Source of the DNA: CAWFPR01 sp963817635
Lineage (GTDB): Bacteria > Acidobacteriota > Vicinamibacteria > Vicinamibacterales > 2-12-FULL-66-21
NCBI GenBank assembly: GCA_963817635.1
Contig: CAWFPR010000013.1
Coordinates: 186,001-250,000, forward strand
DNA length: 64,000 nucleotides
Direction of reading: 5' to 3'
Under the pieces are notes generated by a model, which saw only the letters and a program-made list of their open reading frames with translations, was not told where the DNA came from and made no database searches. The position numbers and the translations under genes were made by a program. The number at the start of each line of letters is the position of its first letter. Within the stretch, counting starts at the first letter, position 1. Of this stretch, positions 20,024 to 29,268 are shown piece after piece.

Positions 20024-21478
20024 GAGCTCTCCTGTAGACGAACGACAAGAGAGTACGGTTCCGTCCTGTAGGTTGTCAAGGGAAAGACGCGATGACGGGT
20101 GGGACGAGCGGTGGGACTGGCGCGCGCCGCCGGCGGCGTGTCCGGGCACCCTGGCGCACATCATGCTGTGGGCGGTGATGCCCTCCGGGTACATGAACCG
20201 GCGCCCGGCCAACCACGACAGCGCCGCGAGGACGGCTCCGTACTCCACGAGCATCACGACCGCCGGGACTTTCCACGGACCTCTCAGCGCTGGCACGTAC
20301 CACACGAGGTACACCGGCAGGATGCTGAAGGTCCACACGAGGAGCGGCAGCGTCATCCTCGAAAAGAGAAACGGCGTGAGGTAGAGCAGATACCACGGGT
20401 AGATGACGGGCGCGCCCGCGAGTGCCACCGCCATCGGCCATGCCCATGCGCCGGGTTCATCCGCGCCCCGGCGCCATCGCCACCACGCCGATACGAGCAG
20501 GCCCAGGCCAACCGCTGTCGCCGCCGCGGCCGCTGGCGTCGCCAGGAACGCGATGGCGCTGAACAGCGGTCCGTTGAACCGGATATGCGCCACGACGTTC
20601 GGCACGGCGCCAAGCGGCATCGTGCCGCCCCGCGTGAACGGCAGATACAGAAAGACGAAGAGCGCGACACCGAACAGGGCATCGCGTGCCCTGACGCGGC
20701 CCACGTAGAGCGGGATCAGCACGATCGGCAGCAGCTTCGTGGCGACGGCAAGGACGAGGGCGACAACGGACAGCGCCGTGCGCTTGCGCGCGAGCCAGTA
20801 CGCGGACGCCGTGATCCACAGTGCGCCGACGACATCGACGTGCCCGCTGTGCGCCACTTCGAGGACGACGAGGGGGTTCCACGCATAGGCCACCGCCAGC
20901 CACTCGTTCCGGCCCGTCGCGACCAGCCAGCGCCACAGTACGATCATCGTCAGCAGATCGCAGAAGACGAGCGCGGCTTTCATCGCGCCCGACGAGTCGC
21001 GGAGGCTGACGACCAGGCGGAAGAACAGCTGCGCTCCGGGCGGGTACGGTGTGGCCGCCCGGCGGCTCGGCATCTCGCGCGTCTCGTCGTTGTGGGTGGA
21101 GGCCATCGCCGGATCGGCCGGTCTGACGGCGTAGGGGTTGTAGCCGAGCACCTGCACGCGCCCGTCCCACACGTAGCGCATCATGTCGCTGTCGCGACCG
21201 ACAGGAGCCGCCGCGAGCGGCAGGCGAATGGCGACCGCGATCGCGAACGCCCCGTACAGCAGACGACGCGATGCAGGAGGACGAACCCAGATACGCCGGA
21301 GCACCAGCAGGTACGCGAGGGCCATGACCGCGGCCATCGCAAAGAACAACGGCGAGCCGAGCGGCGCCCGCGAGACCGCGAGCGTGACGCTCGCCAGAAC
21401 AGAGGCGGCACCCGTTGTAAGCAGGACAGACGAAAGGGACTGCATCTGAGGGGCAGTTGGATTATAAATGACCTTCAC
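20024..21478 (-). CDS. GT-C-type polytopic membrane glycosyltransferase-like protein
   Basis: About 430 residues with around ten membrane helices. An early motif GRDSDMMRYVWDGRVQ carries the Asp-rich first loop typical of GT-C mannosyl- or arabinosyl-type transferases, followed by GYNPYAV and PPGAQLFFRLV. Such enzymes use polyprenyl-phosphate sugars on the outer face of the inner membrane. The start could be GTG at 21478 or ATG at 21445. No stop codon occurs before the downstream PadR start, so the end given here is the last base before PadR. The true stop was probably lost through a base error after RRFMYPEGIT (about 20190). Confidence 0.65.
20050..20079 (-). promoter_or_regulatory. Promoter of the PadR/ADOP operon
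   Basis: On the minus strand, TTGACA (20079-20074) is followed after 18 bases by TACTCT (20055-20050). The start of transcription would fall about 20 bases before the PadR ATG. The same TTGACA-N18-TACTCT pattern occurs upstream of the SAM riboswitch. Confidence 0.55.
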
Positions 21479-21480
21479 TT

Positions 21481-22671
21481 ATGGCTACCCGACAGCTGCT
21501 GATAGCCGCCATCGTCCTGGCCTCCGCCGCCGGAGCCGCCGCGCAAGAGCCAGCCTCACGCGCGGCAGAGCTGGCCAGCCGCCAAGCCGAGAAGGCCACC
21601 GCGCTGCACCCCGAACAGAAGAACTGGATCGAGCGCCGCATTCTTGCCGTTGAGGACAGCGGAGGCTTGCTGGTCCCGCACGGATTCTTCGTGTCGTTCG
21701 GCGGCATCAAGACAGGCTCCGGGGTGGCGCCGGGGATCGGATACGGCCGCCTGCTCGACAACGGCGCCCTCGTCCAGGCGAAGATCGGCTACTCCATCCG
21801 CAACTTCAAGCTCGCCGAGATCTCGTACCTCTCCCAGCCCGTGGCCGGCGACCGCCTGAGGTTCACGACACGCGCGCGGTGGCAGGATGCCCCGTCGCTT
21901 CCTTTCTACGAGCTCGGCACCCACCCGTCCACGCTGCGCGCCGACTACGCCGAAAGGAAGACCGAGATCAGCGCCGGAGCGGACTTCCGGCCGGTCCGCC
22001 TGCTGCAACTCGGCGGTACCGTCGGCGTCGAGCGATTCGACACCGGGCCAGGCGCTTCGTCGAAGCCGCGTATCGGGACCCTCTTCCCGGACGTGCCCGG
22101 AAACGACGCCGATCCGGACTACATCCACACGTCGGCCTCGGCCGCGATCGATTCCAGGTTTTCGCCCGGCTATACGCGCTCCGGTTCGCTTCTCCGCGCC
22201 ACGCTGCACGACTACCATCAACGGAGCGGCAGCGCGTATTCGTTCCAGAGTGTGGACGGCGTGGCTGAACAGTACCTGCCGATCCTCCACGGCAACTCGG
22301 TCCTGTATGCCGGACTGCACGTCTCGACGACAACGGCCGGCCAGGGACGCGAGGTCCCGTTCTTCCTGATGCCGTGCGTCGGCGGCACCGACCTGCGCGG
22401 CTACGAGAACTATCGCTTCCGCGACCGGCACTCGATCGCCTTCACGGCGGAGTATCGATGGTACGCGCAGGAGTACCTGGACGCGGCGCTCTTCTACGAC
22501 GCCGGAAAGGCCGTCTCCAGGCGCGGAGACCTGGACTTTTCCGGACTCAAGAGCGACGTGGGCGCGGGTGTGCGGCTCCACGGTCCGAGCCAGACGGTCC
22601 TGCGCATCGAAGCCGCGCGGGGTCGCGAAGGGGTTCGCTTCGTCCTCGGCTTCACTGCGGTGGGAGGCTAG
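21481..22671 (+). CDS. Omp85/BamA-TamA-type outer-membrane beta-barrel
   Basis: A 396-residue protein with a signal peptide (residues 1-21, ending GAAAQ). It has no recognisable POTRA repeats, then a beta-barrel with the surface-antigen-type signature GGTDLRGYENYRFRDRHS near residue 300 and EYRWYAQEYLDAALFYDAGKA. It ends in a short strand, VLGFTAVGG. This fits PF01103-like proteins lacking POTRA domains. The start is divergent from the GT-C gene, with an AT-rich pocket (ATTATAAATG, 21461-21470) between. It is followed two bases later by an exported kinase-fold-like protein and the two probably act together at the cell surface. Confidence 0.78.
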   Translation: MATRQLLIAAIVLASAAGAAAQEPASRAAELASRQAEKATALHPEQKNWIERRILAVEDSGGLLVPHGFFVSFGGIKTGSGVAPGIGYGRLLDNGALVQAKIGYSIRNFKLAEISYLSQPVAGDRLRFTTRARWQDAPSLPFYELGTHPSTLRADYAERKTEISAGADFRPVRLLQLGGTVGVERFDTGPGASSKPRIGTLFPDVPGNDADPDYIHTSASAAIDSRFSPGYTRSGSLLRATLHDYHQRSGSAYSFQSVDGVAEQYLPILHGNSVLYAGLHVSTTTAGQGREVPFFLMPCVGGTDLRGYENYRFRDRHSIAFTAEYRWYAQEYLDAALFYDAGKAVSRRGDLDFSGLKSDVGAGVRLHGPSQTVLRIEAARGREGVRFVLGFTAVGG

Positions 22672-22673
22672 CG

Positions 22674-24372
22674 ATGCGGGTCCCGACTCTGCTTGCCTCT
22701 GCGATCCTGCTCGCCGGCTCAGCGATGCTGTCGGCCCAGGCGGCCCGGACCACGCCGAAGTTCTACGACGACGATCCGATCGCACGCGTGGCCGACACGC
22801 AGGATGCGACGAAGGTGCAGCCGCGCGAGATCTCGCTCACCTACGACGCGGTCATCAACCTGTTCGGCCGGCCCGGGCTCCAGTTCGTCGGCCGCGCCGA
22901 GGACGTCAACACGATTGACGAGGTCCCCGATTCGAGCTGGTTCACCAATCGCGCCGGGACGCGGCCGTTCACCGCCGACGAGATGTACCAGGGCGTCAAT
23001 GACGACGCCGGACCGCAGGCAGGCACGTGGACGGTGAGCCGGAAGGCCAACGGCGTGTCGCCTGGCTTCACGATCACCGACGGACGGGGCCGCCGGTACT
23101 TCGTCAAGTTCGACCCGCCGGGCCAGCCCGAGCTCGCGACAGGCGCCGAAGTGGTGGTCACGCGCATCTTCCACGCGCTCGGCTACAACGTGCCCCAGGC
23201 GCTCATCGCCACGCTGAGGCGCGACACCCTTGTGGTCGGCAAGGACACGACCGTGCAGCTGCCCAACGGCCATCGCCGCCCGATGAACGTCTCGGACATC
23301 GACGAGCAGTTGCGGCGCGCCGAGCGCAACACGGATGGCTCGTATCGGGTCATGGTCAGCGAGGCGCTCGAGGGAACGCCCCTCCAAGGATTCAAGTACG
23401 AAGGGACCCGTCCCGACAATCCCAACGACATCGTCCCCCACGAGAACCGCCGGGAGCTGCGCGGCCTGCGCGTCTTCAGCGCCTGGGTGAATCACACCGA
23501 CGCGAAGGCCATCAATTCGATGGATACGCTCGTCAAGGATGATGGCCGATCGGTCGTGCGCCACAGCCTCATCGACTTCAACGCCACGCTCGGGAGCGCC
23601 GGCATCGGACTGCGCGAGCGACGCGACGGCCACGAGTACATCGTCGAATTCGCACCGACCTGGAGGGCCCTGCCGGCGTTCGGTCTCTACGTCCGGCCGT
23701 GGATGACGATCGACTATCCGTCGTATCGCGGCGTTGGCCGCTTCGAGGCCGCGCGGTTCGTGCCCGAGCAGTGGCGTCCCCGGGTGCCGAACCCCGCGTA
23801 CGTACGCTCGCGCCCCGACGACACGTTCTGGGCGGCCCGCAAGTTGATGGCGCTTTCCGACGACCTGGTCCGCGCCGCCGTCCGGGCGGGGCAGTACAGC
23901 GATCCCCGGGCGGAGCGATTCCTCGCCGATGCGCTCATTCAGCGGCGCGATGCCATCGGGCGCGCCTTTCTCGTGCCGGTCAATCCCGTCGTCGATCCGG
24001 AATTGTCCGGCGACGGCCGCCTTTCGTTCGGCAACGCCGCCGTCCAGTACCGGCTTCGCGTCCGCGCCCTCTTCCTACACCGTGACCTGGCAGCGATTCG
24101 ACAACGCAACCGGCGCGCTCGAGCGGATCGGCGAGACGTCCGGCACGGCCGGCGGCGTGGCGGCGCCGCCCGCATTGCCGTCCGATGCCGGCGCCTATCT
24201 GCGCGTCGAGATCGCCGCCGTAGGCGGTGCGCACCCGTCGTGGGCCGTGCCCGTGCAGGCCTACTTCAGGCGCATGTCGGCTGGCTGGAAGCTCGTGGGT
24301 TTCGATCGGCTTCCGGGCGCGCCGGCAATGCGTCCGGGGCTTGTCGGAGCCGAGGCGGCCAACGCCAGGTGA
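22674..24372 (+). CDS. Exported protein with HipA/CotH-like kinase-fold features (frameshifted near 24065)
   Basis: About 565 residues, with a signal peptide ending SAMLSAQA. The core contains YFVKFDPP (possible nucleotide-binding Lys), ATGAEVVVTRIFHALGY (possible Glu helix), FSAWVNHTDAKAINS (possible catalytic Asp and Asn) and HSLIDFNATLGS (possible metal-binding Asp). This order recalls atypical kinases such as HipA, CotH or Fam20; it is an inference from motif order, not a recognised family. The end lies in another frame (SSYTVTWQRFDNATGALERIG) after a break near 24065. The start two bases after the Omp85 barrel gene suggests coupling. The 3' end overlaps the convergent PLP-enzyme gene by 112 bases. 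Confidence 0.6.
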
Positions 24373-25511
24373 GCCGTCAACCCCTCGAGGACGTCGGCGA
24401 CCAGGTCCTTCGGGTGTTCGCAGCCCGGTGACAGCCGAATCAGCTGGTCTGACAGACCAAGCGCGGCGCGCGCGTCGGGGGGAATCGACGCGTGCGTCAT
24501 CCGCGCGGGATGGCAGAGCAGGGACTTCACGCCCCCGAGACTCTCCCCCAGCGTGAAGAACCGCCGCGACTGCACGAAGGCGACGACATCGTCCACCGTT
24601 CCGTCCAGCTCGAACGACACCATCCCGCCAAACCCCGTCATCTGCCGCCGCGCGATCGCGTGCCCGGGATGGCTCGACAGTCCCGGGTAGTACACGCGCC
24701 TGACGGCCGCGTGCGCTGACAGCATCTCCGCGATGGCCGCCGCGTTGTCCGCGTGGCGCTGCATCCGCAGCTCGAGCGTCTTCAGTCCGCGCAGCGTGAG
24801 CCAGCAGTCGAAGGGCGACGGCACGGCGCCGGTGGCGTTCTGCAGGAACTTGATCGGCTCGAACACCGCCGGGTCCTTCGCCAGCACCGCGCCCTGGATG
24901 AGATCCGAGTGGCCGGCAAGATACTTCGTCACGCTGTGCACGACGATGTCGGCGCCGAGCGCAAAGGGCTGCTGGAAGAGCGGCGTGGCGAACGTGTTGT
25001 CCACCACCACGAGGGCGCCGCGAGCGTGCGCGGCGGCCGCGACGGCCGCGATGTCGTACACGAGCAGCCGCGGGTTGCTCGGCGATTCCAGCCACACGAG
25101 CGTCGTGCGGGGCGAGAACGCTCCGGCGAGCGCCTCGGCATCGGCGACGTCCACCTGTCGGATCACGCAGCCTCGCGGCTGGAACACCCGCGTCAGCATG
25201 CGATAGGTGCCGCCGTAGACATCCTGCGGCACGACGATTTCGTCACCCGGCGCAAGCCACGCCTGGAGGACCGCATGTTCGGCTGCCAGCCCCGAGGCGA
25301 ACACCGCCGCGTGGGTCACACCCTCGAGATCGGCGAGGACGGCCTCGAGCCGCGCTCGTGTCGGGTTGTTCGTGCGCGAATAGTCGAAGCCCCGGTGTTC
25401 ACCCGGCGCATCCTGTTCGAACGTCGAGGTCTGGAAGATCGGCGCGACGAGTGCGCCGGTTCCGGGTTCCGAGGGCTGCGCCGCGTGAATGGTCCGTGTC
25501 GCGAATTCCAT
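24261..25511 (-). CDS. Cystathionine gamma-synthase/lyase-type PLP enzyme
   Basis: A 416-residue Cys/Met-metabolism PLP enzyme. Visible motifs are YSRTNNPTRARLEAVLADLEG, FASGLAAEHAVL, VVVDNTFATPLFQQP and the PLP lysine in HSVTKYLAGHSDL. It ends GESLGGVKSLLCHPARMTH and DQLIRLSPGCEHP. The start is at 25511. The last 30 or so residues extend beyond the usual family end and overlap the convergent gene. It is third in an operon with homoserine dehydrogenase and an aspartokinase-like protein under a SAM riboswitch. It probably makes cystathionine or homocysteine from activated homoserine; the exact reaction cannot be read. Confidence 0.9.
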   Translation of the reverse strand: MEFATRTIHAAQPSEPGTGALVAPIFQTSTFEQDAPGEHRGFDYSRTNNPTRARLEAVLADLEGVTHAAVFASGLAAEHAVLQAWLAPGDEIVVPQDVYGGTYRMLTRVFQPRGCVIRQVDVADAEALAGAFSPRTTLVWLESPSNPRLLVYDIAAVAAAAHARGALVVVDNTFATPLFQQPFALGADIVVHSVTKYLAGHSDLIQGAVLAKDPAVFEPIKFLQNATGAVPSPFDCWLTLRGLKTLELRMQRHADNAAAIAEMLSAHAAVRRVYYPGLSSHPGHAIARRQMTGFGGMVSFELDGTVDDVVAFVQSRRFFTLGESLGGVKSLLCHPARMTHASIPPDARAALGLSDQLIRLSPGCEHPKDLVADVLEGLTAHLALAASAPTSPGRIAGAPGSRSKPTSFQPADMRLK

Positions 25512-25539
25512 GAGCGTTTCTCCTTCAGCCAGGAACAGA

Positions 25540-26262
25540 TCAACTGATATGGGTGGCTCCCTCGCCGTCGACCGATCGAACGACGAGCGGCAGGCAGTGG
25601 CGGGCGGCGGCTTCGAGGGCGTGGCGCTGTACGAGGTCGCACCCGCCATCTGCCATCGCGAGCGCGCCCGCGAAATCCAGCGCGGGAATCGGCCGCGCGC
25701 CAGGGTGGATGTGGGGGTCCGACGAGAAGTAGCCCGGCACGTCCTTGACCAGCTCGCAGCGGCGGGCGCCGAGCGCCGAGGCAAGCAGCACGGCCGTCAG
25801 ATCGGACCCTCCGCGTCCGAGCGAGACGACGGCGTCGCCGGCTGCCCGCGCCAGGAAGCCGGGCACGACAACGACGTCGTGGACGGCCAGGGCTGCCCGC
25901 ACCGCCAGGGAACGCACCGCCGCGTGGCCGGGGCGCCGGTCGCCGTCCTCGACGAGTCCGGCCTGATGGACGTTGAGCGCGCAGGCGCGCAGACCGCACG
26001 CCTGCAAGTGCAGCGCGACAATCGCCGCGGATCGCACCTCGCCGGTCGACCAGAGGAGGTCGAGCGTGGCGGCGTCCGGCTCCGCGGCAATCGCTCGGGC
26101 CGAGGCGAGGAGCCCGTCAGTCTCGCCGAAGGCCGCCGACGCGACGACGAGCCACGAACCGGCCGGGTCGCTGGCGACACGGTCGGCGACGAAGTGCGCC
26201 GCTCGGCGATAGCCGGCCGCATCCGACAGGACGGAGCCGCCAAGCTTCAGGACGGTCAGCAT
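25540..26262 (-). CDS. Aspartokinase-like amino acid kinase lacking ACT domains
   Basis: A 240-residue amino-acid-kinase fold: VLKLGGSVLSD at the start, VPGFLARAAGDAVVSLGRGGSDLTAVLLASALGA in the middle and ELVKDVPGYFSSDP near the end, matching the substrate and ATP loops of aspartate kinases. Most aspartokinases carry C-terminal ACT domains for feedback control; none is present here. The start at 26262 is two bases after the homoserine dehydrogenase stop. In this operon it would supply aspartyl phosphate for homoserine and methionine synthesis. Loss of ACT domains would shift control to the riboswitch. Confidence 0.8.
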   Translation of the reverse strand: MLTVLKLGGSVLSDAAGYRRAAHFVADRVASDPAGSWLVVASAAFGETDGLLASARAIAAEPDAATLDLLWSTGEVRSAAIVALHLQACGLRACALNVHQAGLVEDGDRRPGHAAVRSLAVRAALAVHDVVVVPGFLARAAGDAVVSLGRGGSDLTAVLLASALGARRCELVKDVPGYFSSDPHIHPGARPIPALDFAGALAMADGGCDLVQRHALEAAARHCLPLVVRSVDGEGATHIS

Positions 26263-26264
26263 GG

Positions 26265-27539
26265 TCAGCCCTCCAGCACCCGGAGCGTCGTCGCCCGGCA
26301 GGTCGTCGCGAGCGACAGGACCCGCAGCGCGGCGTCCAGGCGGTCGCGCTCACACGGGTACGTGAGCAGCCACGCTGTGTGCGCGCGGGTGACGGAGCGC
26401 CGGTTCCAGATGGAGTACGAACCGAGACAGGCGGCGAGGTCCTCGCCCGACGGCAATCCGGGGCCGTCGAGGCGCACCAGCCACGGGGTCGCCGGCGCGG
26501 CAACGGACAGCGACTGGCGGCAGCGAGGCGCGGTGTCCTGCGCTCCCCGAGCCGCTTCCACGACATCGTCCAGCATCGTTGTCGCCGTCGCGACCGGGCC
26601 CGCGCCCGGGCCGGCGAAGAAGAGCCGGCCGGACTCCGTCTCGAGCTGGAGCGCGTTGTCGGCGCCGTCGATGTGCGCCAGGTGGTGCGACCATGGCACG
26701 AGCGCCGGTCCGACAAAGGCGACGGTGCGGCGGCCCTGACGTGAGAGCCAAGCCACCGGCTTGATCGACCCGCCGAATTCGCGGGCGATCGCCGCGTCAT
26801 CACCGTTGATTGCCTCGATGCCGGTAGTGTCGATGGCGTCGGGCGCGAGCGAGCCGAGCCCGAAGTGCCATGCGAGCACGGCGAGCTTGTGTGCGGCGTC
26901 CCCGCCGCTCAGGTCGTACGACGGGTCCGGCTCGGCGAGTCCGAGCCGCTGCGCCTCGCGAACGGCGCAGTCGACGCTCGTCCCGGCCGCCGCCACGCGC
27001 GTCAGGATGAAGTTGCTGGTGCCGTTGAGTATGCCGGCGAGCGCCGACACACGCGCGGCCAGCGGTCTGGCTGCGAACGTGCCGAGAAATGGCACGCCGG
27101 CCAGCACGGAGGCTTCGTATCGGAACGACGTGCGGGAGCGCAGGGCGACGTCGAGCAGCTCCGGCCCGTGCCAGGCGAGGAGCGCCTTGTTCGCCGTCAC
27201 GACGGGCAGGCGCCGCTCGAGGGCGGCGCGCACCAGGGTTCTCGCCGGTTCGATTCCGCCGAGCGCCTCGATCACCACGTCCGGGCGGGACGCGAACAGC
27301 TCATCGGCGTCGCCCGTGAGGATGACGCCGTCGCCGTCATCGCGCGGCCGCTCGGGCTCGCGAACGAGCGCGCCGGCGACGCGAAAGCGATGCGGCGACG
27401 TACCCGGCCCGCAGCGCGACAGATGTGCGATGGCCGAGCCAATCCGGCCGAAGCCGAGCAGGGCGATGGTCAGCGGGCGGGCGGACGCGGCGGCAGAGGC
27501 CGGCGCGAGCCGCACCGCCGCCCGGGCGGGTGCAGACAT
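26265..27539 (-). CDS. hom: Homoserine dehydrogenase
   Basis: A 424-residue enzyme. NAD(P) binding is seen at IALLGFGRIGSAIAHL (residues about 24-39) and EALGG. The catalytic domain has VTANKALLAWHG, YEASVLAGVPFLGTF, the conserved GILNGTSNFIL, and EAQRLGLAEPDPSYDLSGGDAAHKLAVLA. It reduces aspartate semialdehyde to homoserine. No clear C-terminal ACT domain is seen; the tail after residue 300 is Ala-rich. The start at 27539 follows CAGGAG. It is the first gene after the SAM-I riboswitch, so the operon should be shut down when SAM is plentiful. Confidence 0.9.
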   Translation of the reverse strand: MSAPARAAVRLAPASAAASARPLTIALLGFGRIGSAIAHLSRCGPGTSPHRFRVAGALVREPERPRDDGDGVILTGDADELFASRPDVVIEALGGIEPARTLVRAALERRLPVVTANKALLAWHGPELLDVALRSRTSFRYEASVLAGVPFLGTFAARPLAARVSALAGILNGTSNFILTRVAAAGTSVDCAVREAQRLGLAEPDPSYDLSGGDAAHKLAVLAWHFGLGSLAPDAIDTTGIEAINGDDAAIAREFGGSIKPVAWLSRQGRRTVAFVGPALVPWSHHLAHIDGADNALQLETESGRLFFAGPGAGPVATATTMLDDVVEAARGAQDTAPRCRQSLSVAAPATPWLVRLDGPGLPSGEDLAACLGSYSIWNRRSVTRAHTAWLLTYPCERDRLDAALRVLSLATTCRATTLRVLEG

Positions 27540-27600
27540 CCGAAACTCCTGAACACAGAGGGAGCGAGTACTTCAGAGACCGGAACGGTCTGCCGAGGTT

Positions 27601-27700
27601 CTTATCTCTCCCGGTTTATCGGGCAGGAAGTAGCACCTGGGCATCAGCGCCTGGTTGCTGTGGCTTCGACGGGCCTGTTCCCTCAGCCACTCTGGATAAG
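27601..27700 (-). promoter_or_regulatory. SAM-I (S-box) riboswitch
   Basis: On the minus strand the 100-base segment opens CTTATCCAGAGTGGCTGAGG, continues with CAGGCCCGTCGAAGCCACAG and CAACC, and ends GGTGCTACTTCCTGCC plus GGGAGAGATAAG. The outer CTTATC/GATAAG pair forms helix P1, and the conserved blocks match the S-box consensus in order. It lies upstream of homoserine dehydrogenase. A small hairpin (AGACCG/CGGTCT, 27577-27591) before the gene has no T-run, so control may act at translation rather than termination. Confidence 0.93.
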
Positions 27701-27726
27701 CGTCCGCAGCGAGTGCAGACAGCGTC

Positions 27727-27756
27727 AGAGTAGCCAACATCCGCGGCGGCTGTCAA
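27727..27756 (-). promoter_or_regulatory. Promoter of the riboswitch-controlled hom operon
   Basis: TTGACA (27756-27751) and TACTCT (27732-27727) on the minus strand are separated by 18 bases. Transcription would start about 20 bases before the riboswitch. This matches the spacing and sequence of the PadR promoter at 20050-20079. Confidence 0.6.
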
Positions 27757-27799
27757 GCAGAGGATTCACGTCGCACGGGAACGACCGCCGCGCGGCGCG

Positions 27800-28680
27800 C
27801 CGCCATCGAAGAGCCGGCTCCGGCAGGTCGTCGTCAATCTGGTGGGCAACGCGATCAAGTTCACCCCGTCGGGGGACGTCACCGTCACGGTTGCGGTACA
27901 ATCGGCCCAGCCCCGTTCCGTCGTGCTGCACTTCCGCGTGTTCGACACCGGCATCGGGATTCCGCCCGAAAAGCAGCGCATGATCTTCGAGCCCTTCAGC
28001 CAGGCAGATGGATCGACGACTCGCCGGTTCGGCGGAACCGGGCTGGGATTGTCGATCTCGCATCAGCTCGTGCTGCTGATGGGCGGCGCGCTGTGGCTGG
28101 ACAGCGCGATTGGAGTCGGCAGCACGTTTCACTTCACCGCCTGCTTCGACCTGGCGGCCGACGACGAGATGATGCCCGGCAGGGCGTCGAGCCGCGCCGG
28201 GTTGCCGGGCGTCCGCCGGCGCCGGCGGGTCGCCGGCGTCGGGTGCTGATCGCGGAGGACAACGTGACCAACCGCCAGTTCGCCGCCACGCCGGTTCCAG
28301 CCGCCCCTGCACCGGATGCCGAACTCGCCGCGCCGTGCGACACGACCCGGTTCATCGAGCGCATCGGAGGGGACGCCGGGCTGGCGCGAGAGATGGCGCG
28401 CACCTTCCTCGACGAAGCCGACCGTCTCCTCGATGCGGTGGCCTCCGCGATTGCGGCCGGCAACGTGGACGCCGTGCGGCGCGCCGCGCACGCGCTCAAG
28501 GGAGCCGCCGGCACCTTCGACGCCGCGCCGACCGTCGCCGCGGCGGCTGAACTGGAGCGGCTCGCGCGCGGCGGCGACCTGGCGACCGCCGGCGCGATTT
28601 GCACGCGCCTGAACGCGGAGGCGGCCAGGCTCGTCACGGCCCTGCGGGAGTTCGGAGGATCTGAAACATGCGCGTCCTGA
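27800..28680 (+). pseudogene. Remnant hybrid histidine kinase (ATPase, start of receiver, Hpt)
   Basis: The fragment begins abruptly at the N box (RLRQVVVNLVGNAIKFTPSG) with no sensor or His-box. It continues with VFDTGIGIPPEKQ, FGGTGLGLSISHQLV and GVGSTFHFTACFDL. After a frame break near 28220 it shows RRRRVLIAEDNVTNRQ, the first strand of a receiver domain. About 100 receiver residues, including the phospho-acceptor Asp, are missing. It then jumps to an Hpt domain with AHALKGAAGTFDA. A functional kinase is therefore unlikely. Only the Hpt part, which overlaps the next response regulator gene by 13 bases, may still be meaningful. Confidence 0.7.
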
Positions 28681-29265
28681 TTGCCGATGATGACGCGGCG
28701 CTGCGATATGGCCTGCGGGTGCAGCTGGAACGGTGGGGATACGAGCCGGTCGTGTGCGTGGACGGCGACGCCGCCCGGGCGGTCCTGCGTGCGCCGGCTG
28801 CGCCTCCGCTCGCCATCCTGGACTGGAGCATGCCGGGCGCCGACGGCGTCACCCTGTGCCGCGAGATTCGCGCGACGCCGGGGCTCGAGACGACCTATGT
28901 CGTGCTCCTGACGGCGCACGACACACGCAGAGGAGATGGTCGTCGGGCTCGACGGCGGAGCCGACGAGTACATCGTGAAGCCATTCGACTGGAGCGTGCT
29001 GCACGCGCGCATCAACACCGGCGCGCGCATCGCCTCCCTGCAGCAGAGCCTCGCCAACCGCGTGGCCGAACTCCAGTCGGCCCTGGACATGGTGAACAAG
29101 CTGTCGGGCCTGTTGCCGATCTGTTCCTACTGCAAGCGCATCCGGAAAGAGGAGAATCGCTGGCAGCAGCTCGAAGCCTACCTGTCGGAACACTCCGAGG
29201 CGGAGTTCAGCCACGGCGTCTGTCCCGACTGCTTCGAGCTGGCGCGCAAGGATTTCGAACGCTGA
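28668..29265 (+). CDS. Response regulator with C-terminal Cys-pair domain (frameshifted near 28925)
   Basis: About 199 residues. The receiver domain has MRVLIADDDAALRYGL, the phospho-acceptor Asp in LAILDWSMPGADGV, the Thr in VVLLTAHDT, and after a one-base break the Lys in YIVKPFDW. A coiled linker follows, then LPICSYCKRIRKEENRW and HGVCPDCFEL, two Cys pairs that could bind zinc and that recur in response regulators of this kind. There is no DNA-binding output domain. It overlaps the kinase remnant upstream, which would have been its partner. Confidence 0.78.
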
Positions 29266-29268
29266 CGC

